Shown here one piece after another: positions 22,650-30,354 of a DNA stretch of 44,415 nt. The translations under genes and the position numbers were made by a program. The notes below the pieces were generated by a model. That model was given only the letters and a program-made list of their open reading frames with translations, did not search any database and had not been told where the DNA came from. The stretch comes from Flavobacteriaceae bacterium UBA6268. GTDB lineage: Bacteria > Bacteroidota > Bacteroidia > Flavobacteriales > Flavobacteriaceae. The stretch is taken from positions 1 through 44,415 of the forward strand of contig DJVA01000041.1 in NCBI GenBank assembly GCA_002440705.1, read 5' to 3'. Positions within the stretch are counted from its first letter, which is position 1, and each line of letters opens with the position of its first letter.

Positions 22650-24257
22650 ATGAGCATCAGATATGTCATCCTTGTATTTTTGGGCATCCTGCTCTTTTCC
22701 AACTGTGCCAAAAAGGGCAGTCCCAGTGGTGGTCCAAAGGATACCATTCCCCCCATCATCTTAAAAAGTGACCCCGAAAATTTCAGCATTCACTTTTCCG
22801 AAAATGAAATCCGTATTTATTTTGATGAATTCATCAAACTCAAGGACCTTCAACAAAACCTAATCGTTTCACCACCCCTTACCTATCAGCCCATCATAAC
22901 ACCCACCTCATCGGCTAAAATGCTTAAGATTCGTATTTTGGATACCCTTGCCCCCAACACTACCTATGTGTTCAATTTTGGGAAGAGCATTGTAGACAAC
23001 AATGAAGAAAATGAATTTGATTACTTTACCTACGTGTTTTCAACGGGTAATTACATTGACAGCCTAAAGTTGAAAGGTACTGTTGAAGATATCCTACAAC
23101 CATTGCCCGAGCTTAAAACAACGGTCATGCTCTATGAAGTTACCGAAGATTATAACGACTCCATCATTTACGCCCAAAAACCTAAGTACATCACTACCAC
23201 CAGGGACAAAGATTCCCATTTTGAGCTCACCAACCTTAAGGCAGGCACCTATTCCTTAATTGCATTACAGGAAAGCACTTCCAATTATACGTTTGACCCC
23301 AAAAAAGACAAGATTGCTTTCTTGAAGGCTTTTGTGAAATTGCCTACCGACAGTACTTTTGACTTGAAACTGTTTCAAGAACTCCCTGATTACAAAATGA
23401 TGCGAGCCAACCATGAAAGCAAGAATAAAATTACTTTTGGATTTGAAGGCAACATTGATTCCCTGAAGATAAGACCTCTATTCGAACTTCCTGAAGGATA
23501 CGAATCCAGGATTTATCGGGATCCAAAAAAAGACTCCTTGAATTATTGGTTCAAGCCTGCGTTTGATCCCGAAACAACCGACACGTTGACCTTCGCCGCC
23601 GAAAAGCGACATCAATTAGATATCCTTCTGGTAAAAGTCCGTGATTTGTACGTAGACTCCCTAAAGATAAGCACTTTGGGCAGTTCTACGCTTATCCCTA
23701 GGGATAGCATCAAGTTTCAAGCAAATACACCGCTGGTGGCTATTCGTCCTGAAATGTTTTCCATTATAAATCAGGATTCTGTCTCCATTCTTCCTAAAGT
23801 TTTTTTGGATACCCTTAGGACTGAAGTAGCCTTGTTTTTTGAGAAAAAAGACGAACAAGCCTATAGGGTGTTGGTATTACCCGAAGCCATCCGTGACTTC
23901 TTTGAACAAACCAACGATACCTTACAATATACTTTCCGTACCAAACCGCTTTCCGATTATGGAACCCTAAACCTTGTTTTGAATAACCTCAGGGAATTTC
24001 CAGTTATGGTTGAATTGGTTGATGAAAAATTGACCGTAGTAGCTTCCGAATATTTAACCCAGAACAAAACCGTTTATTTTGATTACCTCAACCCAGGAAA
24101 ATATTGGGTCCGCATAGTGTATGACGCCAATGGCAATCGTAAATGGGATACTGGTAATTACTTGAAAAAAACGCAGCCCGAGACCATAGTGTACCTTCCC
24201 AAGCAAATTGAAATGCGTCCCAATTGGAGCATGAACGAAGAATTCAATCTAGAGTAA
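22650..24257 (+). CDS. SbsA-type Ig-like domain lipoprotein
   Basis: 535 residues from the ATG at 22650; a GTG two codons earlier is also possible. Lipobox LLFSNC with Cys at about residue 19. The SbsA-type Ig (Big_5) domain lies at about 30-130 (PPIILKSDPENFSIHFSENE, IRIYFDEFIKLKDLQQN, LAPNTTYVFNFG). A longer region of alternating beta sandwiches follows, with carboxypeptidase-regulatory-like elements (TNLKAGTYSLIALQES) and at the C-terminus LNPGKYWVRIVYDANGNRKWDTGNY, which carries the DxNxNxxWD-type calcium-like loop. The family is Bacteroidetes-specific and of unknown function, likely outer-membrane anchored. Its 3' end overlaps the convergent omega-amidase gene by 14 bases. Confidence 0.85.
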   Translation: MSIRYVILVFLGILLFSNCAKKGSPSGGPKDTIPPIILKSDPENFSIHFSENEIRIYFDEFIKLKDLQQNLIVSPPLTYQPIITPTSSAKMLKIRILDTLAPNTTYVFNFGKSIVDNNEENEFDYFTYVFSTGNYIDSLKLKGTVEDILQPLPELKTTVMLYEVTEDYNDSIIYAQKPKYITTTRDKDSHFELTNLKAGTYSLIALQESTSNYTFDPKKDKIAFLKAFVKLPTDSTFDLKLFQELPDYKMMRANHESKNKITFGFEGNIDSLKIRPLFELPEGYESRIYRDPKKDSLNYWFKPAFDPETTDTLTFAAEKRHQLDILLVKVRDLYVDSLKISTLGSSTLIPRDSIKFQANTPLVAIRPEMFSIINQDSVSILPKVFLDTLRTEVALFFEKKDEQAYRVLVLPEAIRDFFEQTNDTLQYTFRTKPLSDYGTLNLVLNNLREFPVMVELVDEKLTVVASEYLTQNKTVYFDYLNPGKYWVRIVYDANGNRKWDTGNYLKKTQPETIVYLPKQIEMRPNWSMNEEFNLE

Positions 24258-25023
24258 AACCATCCCTATCATTCAAAAACTGAAGTTGAGCACGCTGTTC
24301 CAACATACGGGATTTTGAAAGCGTAACGGTCTCCGTAAATTCCCCATCAAAATTTTCATGGGTCAGCCTTCCTCCCAATACACCATAAACCGCACTATGC
24401 CCTACATAATCATGCCCATTACCATCCGTACCTATCCTATTGACCCCTACACAATAGGCCATGTTCTCTATGGCACGGGCTTTAAGAAGCACATCCCAAG
24501 CCATGGTCCGCTTTTCAGGCCAGTTGGCTACATAGAGTAAAAGATCGTAATCATCGGTGTTTCGCGACCAAACGGGAAAACGTAGGTCGTAACAAATCAA
24601 GGGCATGATGCGCCAACCCTTGTAATCCACCAATAATTTTTTTGTTCCTGCAGTGTAAATCTTGTCTTCACCAGCCAAGGTAAAGGTGTGGCGTTTATCG
24701 TAGTAATGTAACGTACTTGACCCTTCTACCCAAAGCACCCTATTGTAGAAATTTCCAGCTTCCTCAATAATAATGCTTCCCACCAATGCTGCCTTCGTTT
24801 TATTGGATTGTTCCTGCATCCAACTCAAGGTAGGGCCGATCATGGGTTCGGCAAGGGTTTGGGCATTCATGGAAAACCCAGTTGTAAACATTTCAGGAAG
24901 TATCATTACATCTGTCGGTTCAGGAATGCTTTGAATTTTTTCAGCAAAGAGCTTTCTATTGGCCTCAGGGTTTTCCCAATAAAGGTTGGATTGAATGAGG
25001 GTGATGTTCAATAAGTCGTTCAT
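24244..25023 (-). CDS. Omega-amidase / nitrilase-family amidohydrolase
   Basis: 259 residues. The nitrilase catalytic triad is visible: Glu44 in ILPEMFTTGFS, Lys110 in YYDKRHTF and Cys144 in PLICYDLRFP. The overall pattern (MILPEMFTTGFSM, HTFTLAGEDK, RFPVWSR, ANWPEKR) matches bacterial YafV/mammalian Nit2-type omega-amidase, which converts alpha-ketoglutaramate to alpha-ketoglutarate and ammonia. The ATG overlaps the ankyrin gene stop by ATGA (25020-25023), so the two are translationally coupled. A glutamine/methionine-type aminotransferase lies 3 kb away on the same strand and would supply the substrate. Tail-to-tail 14-base overlap with the Ig lipoprotein gene. Confidence 0.9.
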   Translation of the reverse strand: MNDLLNITLIQSNLYWENPEANRKLFAEKIQSIPEPTDVMILPEMFTTGFSMNAQTLAEPMIGPTLSWMQEQSNKTKAALVGSIIIEEAGNFYNRVLWVEGSSTLHYYDKRHTFTLAGEDKIYTAGTKKLLVDYKGWRIMPLICYDLRFPVWSRNTDDYDLLLYVANWPEKRTMAWDVLLKARAIENMAYCVGVNRIGTDGNGHDYVGHSAVYGVLGGRLTHENFDGEFTETVTLSKSRMLEQRAQLQFLNDRDGFTLD

Positions 25024-25487
25024 CCTTGAAGTAATTTCAGAATTTCGGCATTTCCCTGCATTTTGGCATGGTAAAGGGCAGTATTCCCATTACCGTCCTG
25101 GAGGTTGGGATTGGCACCATATTGCATTAAAAGATTTACCAAGTTGGTTTTACCAAACAGTACGGCAAACATTAAGGCTGAAGACCCATTGAAATTTGTT
25201 TTATTGGGATCTGCTCCAGCATCCAAAAGTAGTTGTGCAATAGCTTCAAACCCTTTGAAGCATACCCCCATCAAAGCCGTGTTTCCAACAGCATCTTGGG
25301 CATCTATATCTTGTGGATGGCCCAGAATGGCTGTTGTTACCTCTTCGGAACCATAATACGTTGCCAATAATAAAGGGCTGGAACCCCTTCCATCTTTTTC
25401 ATGTACCCATTCAGGATGTGTCTGCAATAACTTGCCCACGGTTTTTACATCTTGGTTTCGTATGGCATTGAACAAAGCCTCTGTCAT
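25020..25487 (-). CDS. Ankyrin-repeat protein
   Basis: 155 residues, no signal peptide. Four to five ankyrin repeats: LFNAIRNQDVKTVGKLLQTH, GSSPLLLATYYGSEEVTTAI, GNTALMGVCFKGFEAIAQLL, GSSALMFAVLFGKTNLVNLL and GNTALYHAKMQGNAEILKLL. Small ankyrin proteins beside catalase genes are a known arrangement; AnkB of Pseudomonas is needed for full catalase activity. A similar helper role for the KatG encoded just upstream is an inference. The gap to katG holds a strong hairpin, so read-through or weak internal initiation must supply its transcript. It overlaps the omega-amidase start by four bases. Confidence 0.9.
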   Translation of the reverse strand: MTEALFNAIRNQDVKTVGKLLQTHPEWVHEKDGRGSSPLLLATYYGSEEVTTAILGHPQDIDAQDAVGNTALMGVCFKGFEAIAQLLLDAGADPNKTNFNGSSALMFAVLFGKTNLVNLLMQYGANPNLQDGNGNTALYHAKMQGNAEILKLLQG

Positions 25488-25499
25488 GTGATGATTATT

Positions 25500-25533
25500 A
25501 AAAAGGCGGAATGGTTAAAGGTACCATTCCGCC
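25500..25533 (-). terminator. Strong hairpin between katG and the ankyrin gene
   Basis: Perfect 11-base arms GGCGGAATGGT (25505-25515) and ACCATTCCGCC (25523-25533), 7-base loop, then TTTTT on the minus strand. It looks like a full rho-independent terminator placed inside what would otherwise be a katG-ankyrin-omega-amidase operon. Confidence 0.85.
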
Positions 25534-25560
25534 GTCATTTCTGCAATAGTTCGATTGGGA

Positions 25561-27780
25561 TTATGCTAGGTCAAAACGATCGAGCTCCATAACCTTGGTC
25601 CAAGCCGAAACAAAATCAGTTACAAATTGCTCTTTACCATCTTCACTGGCGTATACTTCTGCCAGGGAACGCAGCACCGAATTGGAGCCAAAGACCAAGT
25701 CCACACGGGTTCCCGTCCACCTAACCTTGCCCGAATTACGGTCGCGACCTTCGTAAACGGTTTTATCGGCATCAACAGCTTTCCATTCGGTCCCCATATC
25801 CAATAAGTTTATGAAGAAATCATTGCTCAACGTACCAGGCTTGTCCGTAAAAACACCATGTTTTGCACCTCCAAAATTGGCATCCAAAACACGCATTCCC
25901 CCAATAAGGGCGGTCATTTCGGGAGCAGTTAGGGTAAGCAATTGCGCTTTATCAATCAATAAGTGCTCGGCAGGGATGCTGTACTTGGCCTTGCTGTAAT
26001 TACGGAAGCCATCGGCATAGGGTTCCAAGTAGTTAACCGATGCTACATCTGTTTGATCTTGGCGGGCATCGTTACGCCCAGGGGTGAAGGGGGCATCTAT
26101 CGATATTCCTGCATCTTTAGCTGCCTTTTCAATGGCAGCGCTTCCTCCAAGAACAATCATATCGGCCAAGGATATTTTTTTTCCGTCCGAGGATTTGTTG
26201 TTAAAGTTATTCTTAATTCCCTCAAGAACCTTGATTGTATTTCCGGTTCCTTGATTTACTTCCCAACCTTTCATAGGTTCCAGATTGATGCGTGCCCCAT
26301 TGGCACCCCCGCGCTTATCGCCTCCTCGGAAGGTCGATGCCGAAGCCCAAGCAGTATAAACCAACTCGGAGATGGAAAGACCTGATGCCAGTACTTCTTG
26401 CTTTAAGGCTTTTACATCGCTGTAATCCACCAGTTGGTAGTCCACTGCAGGAATTGGATCTTGCCAAATCAATTCCTCTTCGGGTACTTCAGGGCCCAAA
26501 TAGCGTGAAACCGGGCCCATATCACGGTGGGTTAATTTAAACCATGCACGGGCATAGGCATCGGCAAATGCTTCGGGGTTATTCAAAAACTTTCTGGAAA
26601 TTTTTTCATATTCAGGATCAAAACGCAGGGACAAGTCGGTTGTTAACATGGTAGGTTTCCTATTAGGCCCTCCAAAAGGATCGGGGATAATGGCCTCGGC
26701 ATCTTTCGCAACCCATTGATGGGCTCCAGCAGGACTTTTAGTTAATTCCCATTCGTAACCAAACAGAAATTTGAAAAAGTCGTTGCTCCATTTTACGGGA
26801 GTACTGGTCCATACCACTTCCAAACCGGAAGTGATAGCATCCCCAGCTTTTCCTGAACCATATTTACTGGACCATCCAAAGCCTTGTAATTCCAAATCAG
26901 CAGCCTCTGGGTCGTCGCCCACTAAAGCCACATCACCAGCGCCGTGGGTTTTACCAATGGTATGCCCCCCTGCAATCAGGGCAACGGTTTCTTCATCGTT
27001 CATGGCCATTCGGAGAAAGGTTTCCCGGATGTCGTGCGCAGCAGCCACAGGATCGGGGTTGCCGTCAGGCCCTTCCGGATTTACATAAATCAATCCCATC
27101 TGCACGGCAGCCAATGGGTCTTCCAAGTCACGCTCTCCTTTTTTACTGTGTGAATACCTACTGTCTGGCGTATCACTCAATGCCAACCATTCGTTTTCGT
27201 TCCCCCAGTATACGTCCAAATCGGGTTCCCAAACATCTTCCCTTCCCCCGGCAAAACCGAACGTTTGGAAACCACAAGATTCCAAAGCGACATTTCCTGC
27301 AAGGATCATCAAGTCGGCCCAAGAAATTTTTTGGCCGTATTTTTGTTTAATCGGCCAAAGCAACCGACGGGCTTTATCTAAACTAACATTATCGGGCCAG
27401 GAGTTCAATGGGGCAAAACGCTGCTGTCCACGACCGCCCCCACCACGTCCGTCACCCGAACGATACGTTCCTGCACTATGCCATGCCATACGAATAAACA
27501 AACCGGCATAGCTTCCGTAATCGGCTGGCCACCAATCTTGCGAATCGGTCATTAAATGCAAAAGGTCCTTTTTAAGTCCGGTATAATCCAATTTTTTGAA
27601 TTCTTTTGCATAATTGAACTGATTCCCAAGAGGATTGGATTTTTCGGAATGCTGGCTCAGCAGTTCGAGATTCAATTGATTGGGCCACCAATCGCGGTTG
27701 GTGGTTCCGCCTCCAGCAGCATTGTTCAAATATGGGCATTTACTGCTATCGTTAACGTCGTAGGCATGATTGTGATCCAT
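25561..27780 (-). CDS. katG: Catalase-peroxidase KatG
   Basis: 739 residues, the full two-domain length. It is a haem enzyme that removes hydrogen peroxide by catalase and peroxidase activity. N-terminal domain: distal Arg97, Trp100 and His101 in IRMAWHSAGTYRSG; the Met-Tyr-Trp adduct residues are Trp100, Tyr232 (MGLIYVNPEGP) and Met258 (FLRMAM), with the spacing of known KatGs; proximal His273 in GGHTIGKTHG. The C-terminal domain (about 430-739) lacks haem, as in the family. There is no signal peptide, so it is cytoplasmic. It has its own promoter and a palindrome upstream (27817-27884), which suggests oxidative-stress control; the regulator is not in the window. Confidence 0.98.
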   Translation of the reverse strand: MDHNHAYDVNDSSKCPYLNNAAGGGTTNRDWWPNQLNLELLSQHSEKSNPLGNQFNYAKEFKKLDYTGLKKDLLHLMTDSQDWWPADYGSYAGLFIRMAWHSAGTYRSGDGRGGGGRGQQRFAPLNSWPDNVSLDKARRLLWPIKQKYGQKISWADLMILAGNVALESCGFQTFGFAGGREDVWEPDLDVYWGNENEWLALSDTPDSRYSHSKKGERDLEDPLAAVQMGLIYVNPEGPDGNPDPVAAAHDIRETFLRMAMNDEETVALIAGGHTIGKTHGAGDVALVGDDPEAADLELQGFGWSSKYGSGKAGDAITSGLEVVWTSTPVKWSNDFFKFLFGYEWELTKSPAGAHQWVAKDAEAIIPDPFGGPNRKPTMLTTDLSLRFDPEYEKISRKFLNNPEAFADAYARAWFKLTHRDMGPVSRYLGPEVPEEELIWQDPIPAVDYQLVDYSDVKALKQEVLASGLSISELVYTAWASASTFRGGDKRGGANGARINLEPMKGWEVNQGTGNTIKVLEGIKNNFNNKSSDGKKISLADMIVLGGSAAIEKAAKDAGISIDAPFTPGRNDARQDQTDVASVNYLEPYADGFRNYSKAKYSIPAEHLLIDKAQLLTLTAPEMTALIGGMRVLDANFGGAKHGVFTDKPGTLSNDFFINLLDMGTEWKAVDADKTVYEGRDRNSGKVRWTGTRVDLVFGSNSVLRSLAEVYASEDGKEQFVTDFVSAWTKVMELDRFDLA

Positions 27781-27816
27781 GATGAAGTAGTTTTTTTATT
27801 GATTTTCAATACTTCA

Positions 27817-27848
27817 TAAAGTTAGTCCATATTGAAGATTTACCCCAA
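27817..27848 (-). promoter_or_regulatory. katG promoter
   Basis: On the minus strand TTG (27846-27848), about 21-base spacer, then TAACTTTA (27817-27824), a near match to TAnnTTTG. The ATG is 36 bases downstream. Confidence 0.5.
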
Positions 27849-27868
27849 TAATTTCAATTGTAAGTTCA

Positions 27869-27884
27869 TATCAATAGATTGATA
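27869..27884. promoter_or_regulatory. Palindrome upstream of the katG promoter
   Basis: TATCAAT-AG-ATTGATA, perfect 7-base arms, 21 bases upstream of the -33 element. That is an activator-like position, for example for an OxyR-type protein, but the spacing does not fit the E. coli OxyR pattern. Confidence 0.4.
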
Positions 27885-27918
27885 ATTTCTATAGCTAAAT
27901 AAAATCTTGATAAAGTAT

Positions 27919-29061
27919 TTAAATACTTTTCAAAATGGTTGCTGCCTGCTCCAAAGTCTCATTCGTTTTGGCAAAACAAATTCGAAGCAGTTTAAAATCT
28001 TCTTGATTTTTGTTGAAAACCGAAGTGGGAATGGTGGCCAGCTTGAAATGCTTGGTCAATCGTTCGGCAAAAGCCACATCGCCTTCCGAGGTAATTTCCG
28101 AATAGTCCAACAATTGAAAATAGGTTCCTTTGGAGGGATGGTATTTAAATCGGGAATGCTTGATCGATTCCAAAAAATAATCGCGCTTTTCCTCATAAAA
28201 AGCAGACAATCCCAGATAATGGTTTGGGTTTTCCAAGTAACTTGCCAACCCTTTTTGTACCGGATGGTTCACACAAAAAACATTGTACTGGTGTACTTTT
28301 TGAAATTCTTTCATCAATGGTTTCGGGGCCAAACAGTAGCCCATTTTCCAGCCAGTATTGTGGAAAGTCTTTCCAAAGGAAGCCGTAATAAAGGAATGTT
28401 TCGCTAACTCCTCATAGCTTGCAGCACTTTGATGTGTAGCACCGTCAAAAACAATGTGCTCATAGACTTCATCACTTATAACCAATAGGTCGTGTTTCAC
28501 TACCAAAATCTGCAATTGCAGCATATCTTCTTCCGTAAATAACATTCCACTGGGGTTGTGTGGCGTGTTGAAGATGATCATTTTGGTTTTAGTAGTAATG
28601 CTCTTGGCCACTTCGTCCCAATCAGGTCGAAACAAAGGGGGACAGAGTTGTATGGGCTTGGAAATTCCGCCAAAAAGACGGATGGCAGGTTCGTAACAAT
28701 CATACGCCGGGGTGAAAATAATTACTTCGTCCCTTTGACATATGGTAGCTGCAATGGCCGTAAAGATAGCCTGTGTAGCCCCAGCTGTAACCGTAACTTC
28801 AGAAGCAACGTCATATCTTTTTCCATACAGACTTTGGGTTTTTTCCACAATGCGTTCCCGCAATCCTAAATCGCCCTGCATGGGTGCATATTGATTGTAC
28901 CCATCACGCATGGCCTTGGCAACGGCTTCCAGCAATACAGGATCACTCGGAAAATTGGGGAAGCCTTGGGAGAGGTTTAAGGCACCATGATCGGCTGCCA
29001 TTTTACTCATTACGGTGAAAATAGTGGTTTGTTGGTTGGGAAGCTTGGAGCGTTCAATCAT
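27919..29061 (-). CDS. PLP aminotransferase, methionine/glutamine-type (YbdL/KAT-like)
   Basis: 380 residues, class I/II fold. Schiff-base Lys231 in SFGKTFHNTGWKMGY; other PLP contacts are Asn169 in TPHNPSG, Asp197 and Tyr200 in SDEVYEH. The sequence (LNLSQGFPNFPSDP, GYNQYAPMQGD, VTVTAGATQAIF) is of the methionine aminotransferase/kynurenine aminotransferase group, which includes glutamine transaminase K. These use 2-oxo-4-methylthiobutanoate and glutamine, giving methionine and alpha-ketoglutaramate, the omega-amidase substrate encoded at 24244. The start overlaps the vsr gene end by eight bases (29054-29061), so translation is likely coupled. No other methionine salvage genes are near. Confidence 0.9.
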   Translation of the reverse strand: MIERSKLPNQQTTIFTVMSKMAADHGALNLSQGFPNFPSDPVLLEAVAKAMRDGYNQYAPMQGDLGLRERIVEKTQSLYGKRYDVASEVTVTAGATQAIFTAIAATICQRDEVIIFTPAYDCYEPAIRLFGGISKPIQLCPPLFRPDWDEVAKSITTKTKMIIFNTPHNPSGMLFTEEDMLQLQILVVKHDLLVISDEVYEHIVFDGATHQSAASYEELAKHSFITASFGKTFHNTGWKMGYCLAPKPLMKEFQKVHQYNVFCVNHPVQKGLASYLENPNHYLGLSAFYEEKRDYFLESIKHSRFKYHPSKGTYFQLLDYSEITSEGDVAFAERLTKHFKLATIPTSVFNKNQEDFKLLRICFAKTNETLEQAATILKSI

Positions 29062-29527
29062 AACGTTTAGGATAGGTTTCGATATACATTAGAACATCGT
29101 TGACACATGTGGATAAATTGTTCTTTATTTCCTGTACCCAAAAGCGAAATACTGTGTACCCCATTTCCTGAAGTTGCTGGTTCACTTCCCGATCGCGTTG
29201 CATGTTCCTTTCAATTTTCGGAATCCAGAAATTGCGGTTGGTCTTGAATCCCTGCTTTTTCTCGTCCCATTGATACCCGTGCCAAAATTCCCCATCCACA
29301 AAAATGGCTAATTGGTATTTTTGAATGGCTATGTCTGGCCTACCGGGAAGTTTTTTGTTATTGATTCGGAATCGTATTCCCCTAGCCCATAAAGCTTTCC
29401 GCAGCAGCAACTCGGGCCTAGAATTTTTCCCGCGGATCTTGCTCATTATTTTAGAGCGTTTCTTTGTGGTGTAAAATCCAGCTTCTTCGCTAAAACGTGG
29501 GACTATAATTTTGGGCTCTTTGTACAT
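29054..29527 (-). CDS. vsr: Very short patch repair (Vsr) endonuclease
   Basis: 157 residues from the ATG at 29527; a GTG ten codons earlier (29557) is possible but abuts the terminator. Family signature visible: TKKRSKIMSKIRGKNSRPEL, LRKALWARGIRFRIN, the nuclease core LPGRPDIAIQKYQLAIFVDG and EFWHGYQWDEKK, and IPKIERNMQRDREV. Vsr nicks 5' of T in T:G mismatches formed by deamination of 5-methylcytosine and normally sits beside a Dcm-type methyltransferase. None is in the window. The coupled aminotransferase gene is an unrelated neighbour, which suggests that vsr was kept or picked up on its own. Confidence 0.93.
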   Translation of the reverse strand: MYKEPKIIVPRFSEEAGFYTTKKRSKIMSKIRGKNSRPELLLRKALWARGIRFRINNKKLPGRPDIAIQKYQLAIFVDGEFWHGYQWDEKKQGFKTNRNFWIPKIERNMQRDREVNQQLQEMGYTVFRFWVQEIKNNLSTCVNDVLMYIETYPKRYD

Positions 29528-29563
29528 CCTCCCTAAAGTAGGAAGAATTTTGTGCACTAAAAA

Positions 29564-29585
29564 ATCCCGAGTTTGAACTCGGGAT
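29564..29585 (-). terminator. Terminator after sdhB
   Basis: ATCCCGAGTT-TG-AACTCGGGAT, ten-base arms (29564-29573, 29576-29585), followed on the minus strand by six T. It ends the sdh operon before vsr. Confidence 0.9.
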
Positions 29586-29604
29586 GTTTATTCGTTTTTG
29601 GTGG

Positions 29605-30351
29605 TTAGCCCTTTAATGATGCCGACAAATATTCGCGGTTCATACGAGCTATGTTCTCCAAGGAAATCCCTTTCGGGCATTCCACTTCACAGGCACCCGT
29701 ATTGGTACAGTTCCCAAAACCTTCTTTGTCCATTTGTTCTACCATGTTCAATACCCTGATGGTTGCTTCGACTCTTCCTTGCGGCAATAGGGCAAACTGA
29801 CTCACCTTGGCAGAAGTAAACAACATGGCACTGGCATTTTTACAGGCGGCCACACAAGCACCACAACCAATACAAGTCGCCGCGTTAAAGGCTTCATCGG
29901 CGGCGTCCTTTTCTATAGGAATGGTATTGGCATCTATCGTATTCCCCGAAGTATTGACCGAAATGTAGCCTCCAGCTTGTTGGATACGGTCGAAAGCGCT
30001 GCGATCGACCATCAAATCCTTGATTACTGGAAATGCCTTTGCTCGGAACGGTTCAATTACGATGGTATCCCCATCATTGAACTTGCGCATGTGCAATTGG
30101 CATGTTGTGACCAAACGGTCTGGTCCATGGGGCTCCCCATTTATTTGCAAGGAACAGGCGCCACAAATGCCTTCGCGGCAGTCGTGGTCAAATACTACAG
30201 GTTCTTCCCCTTTTTCGATGAGTTGCTCGTTCAATACATCCAACATTTCCAAAAAGGACATATCGCCTTCAATGCCCTCGATGGGATAGGTTTGCATGCT
30301 CCCTTTGGCTTGGGCATTTTTTTGTCTCCAGATTTTTAAGGTAAGCTTCAT
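29605..30351 (-). CDS. sdhB: Succinate dehydrogenase/fumarate reductase iron-sulfur subunit
   Basis: 248 residues, cytoplasmic face of the inner membrane. Cluster ligands: [2Fe-2S] in CREGICGACSLQING with the later Cys of TTCQLH; the [4Fe-4S] and [3Fe-4S] motifs CIGCGACVAAC and CTNTGACEVECPKGI in the C-terminal ferredoxin domain. It passes electrons from the SdhA flavin to the quinone. It follows sdhA after three bases and is the last gene of the sdhCAB operon, ended by the hairpin at 29564-29585. The N-terminus MKLTLKIWRQKN is typical of the Bacteroidetes and Wolinella-like class. Confidence 0.97.
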   Translation of the reverse strand: MKLTLKIWRQKNAQAKGSMQTYPIEGIEGDMSFLEMLDVLNEQLIEKGEEPVVFDHDCREGICGACSLQINGEPHGPDRLVTTCQLHMRKFNDGDTIVIEPFRAKAFPVIKDLMVDRSAFDRIQQAGGYISVNTSGNTIDANTIPIEKDAADEAFNAATCIGCGACVAACKNASAMLFTSAKVSQFALLPQGRVEATIRVLNMVEQMDKEGFGNCTNTGACEVECPKGISLENIARMNREYLSASLKG

Positions 30352-30354
30352 GGT

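Noticed and set aside
27869..27884. Classic E. coli-type OxyR box before katG
   Set aside because: ATAG and CTAT are present nearby but separated by 11, not 7, bases; kept only as an unassigned palindrome.
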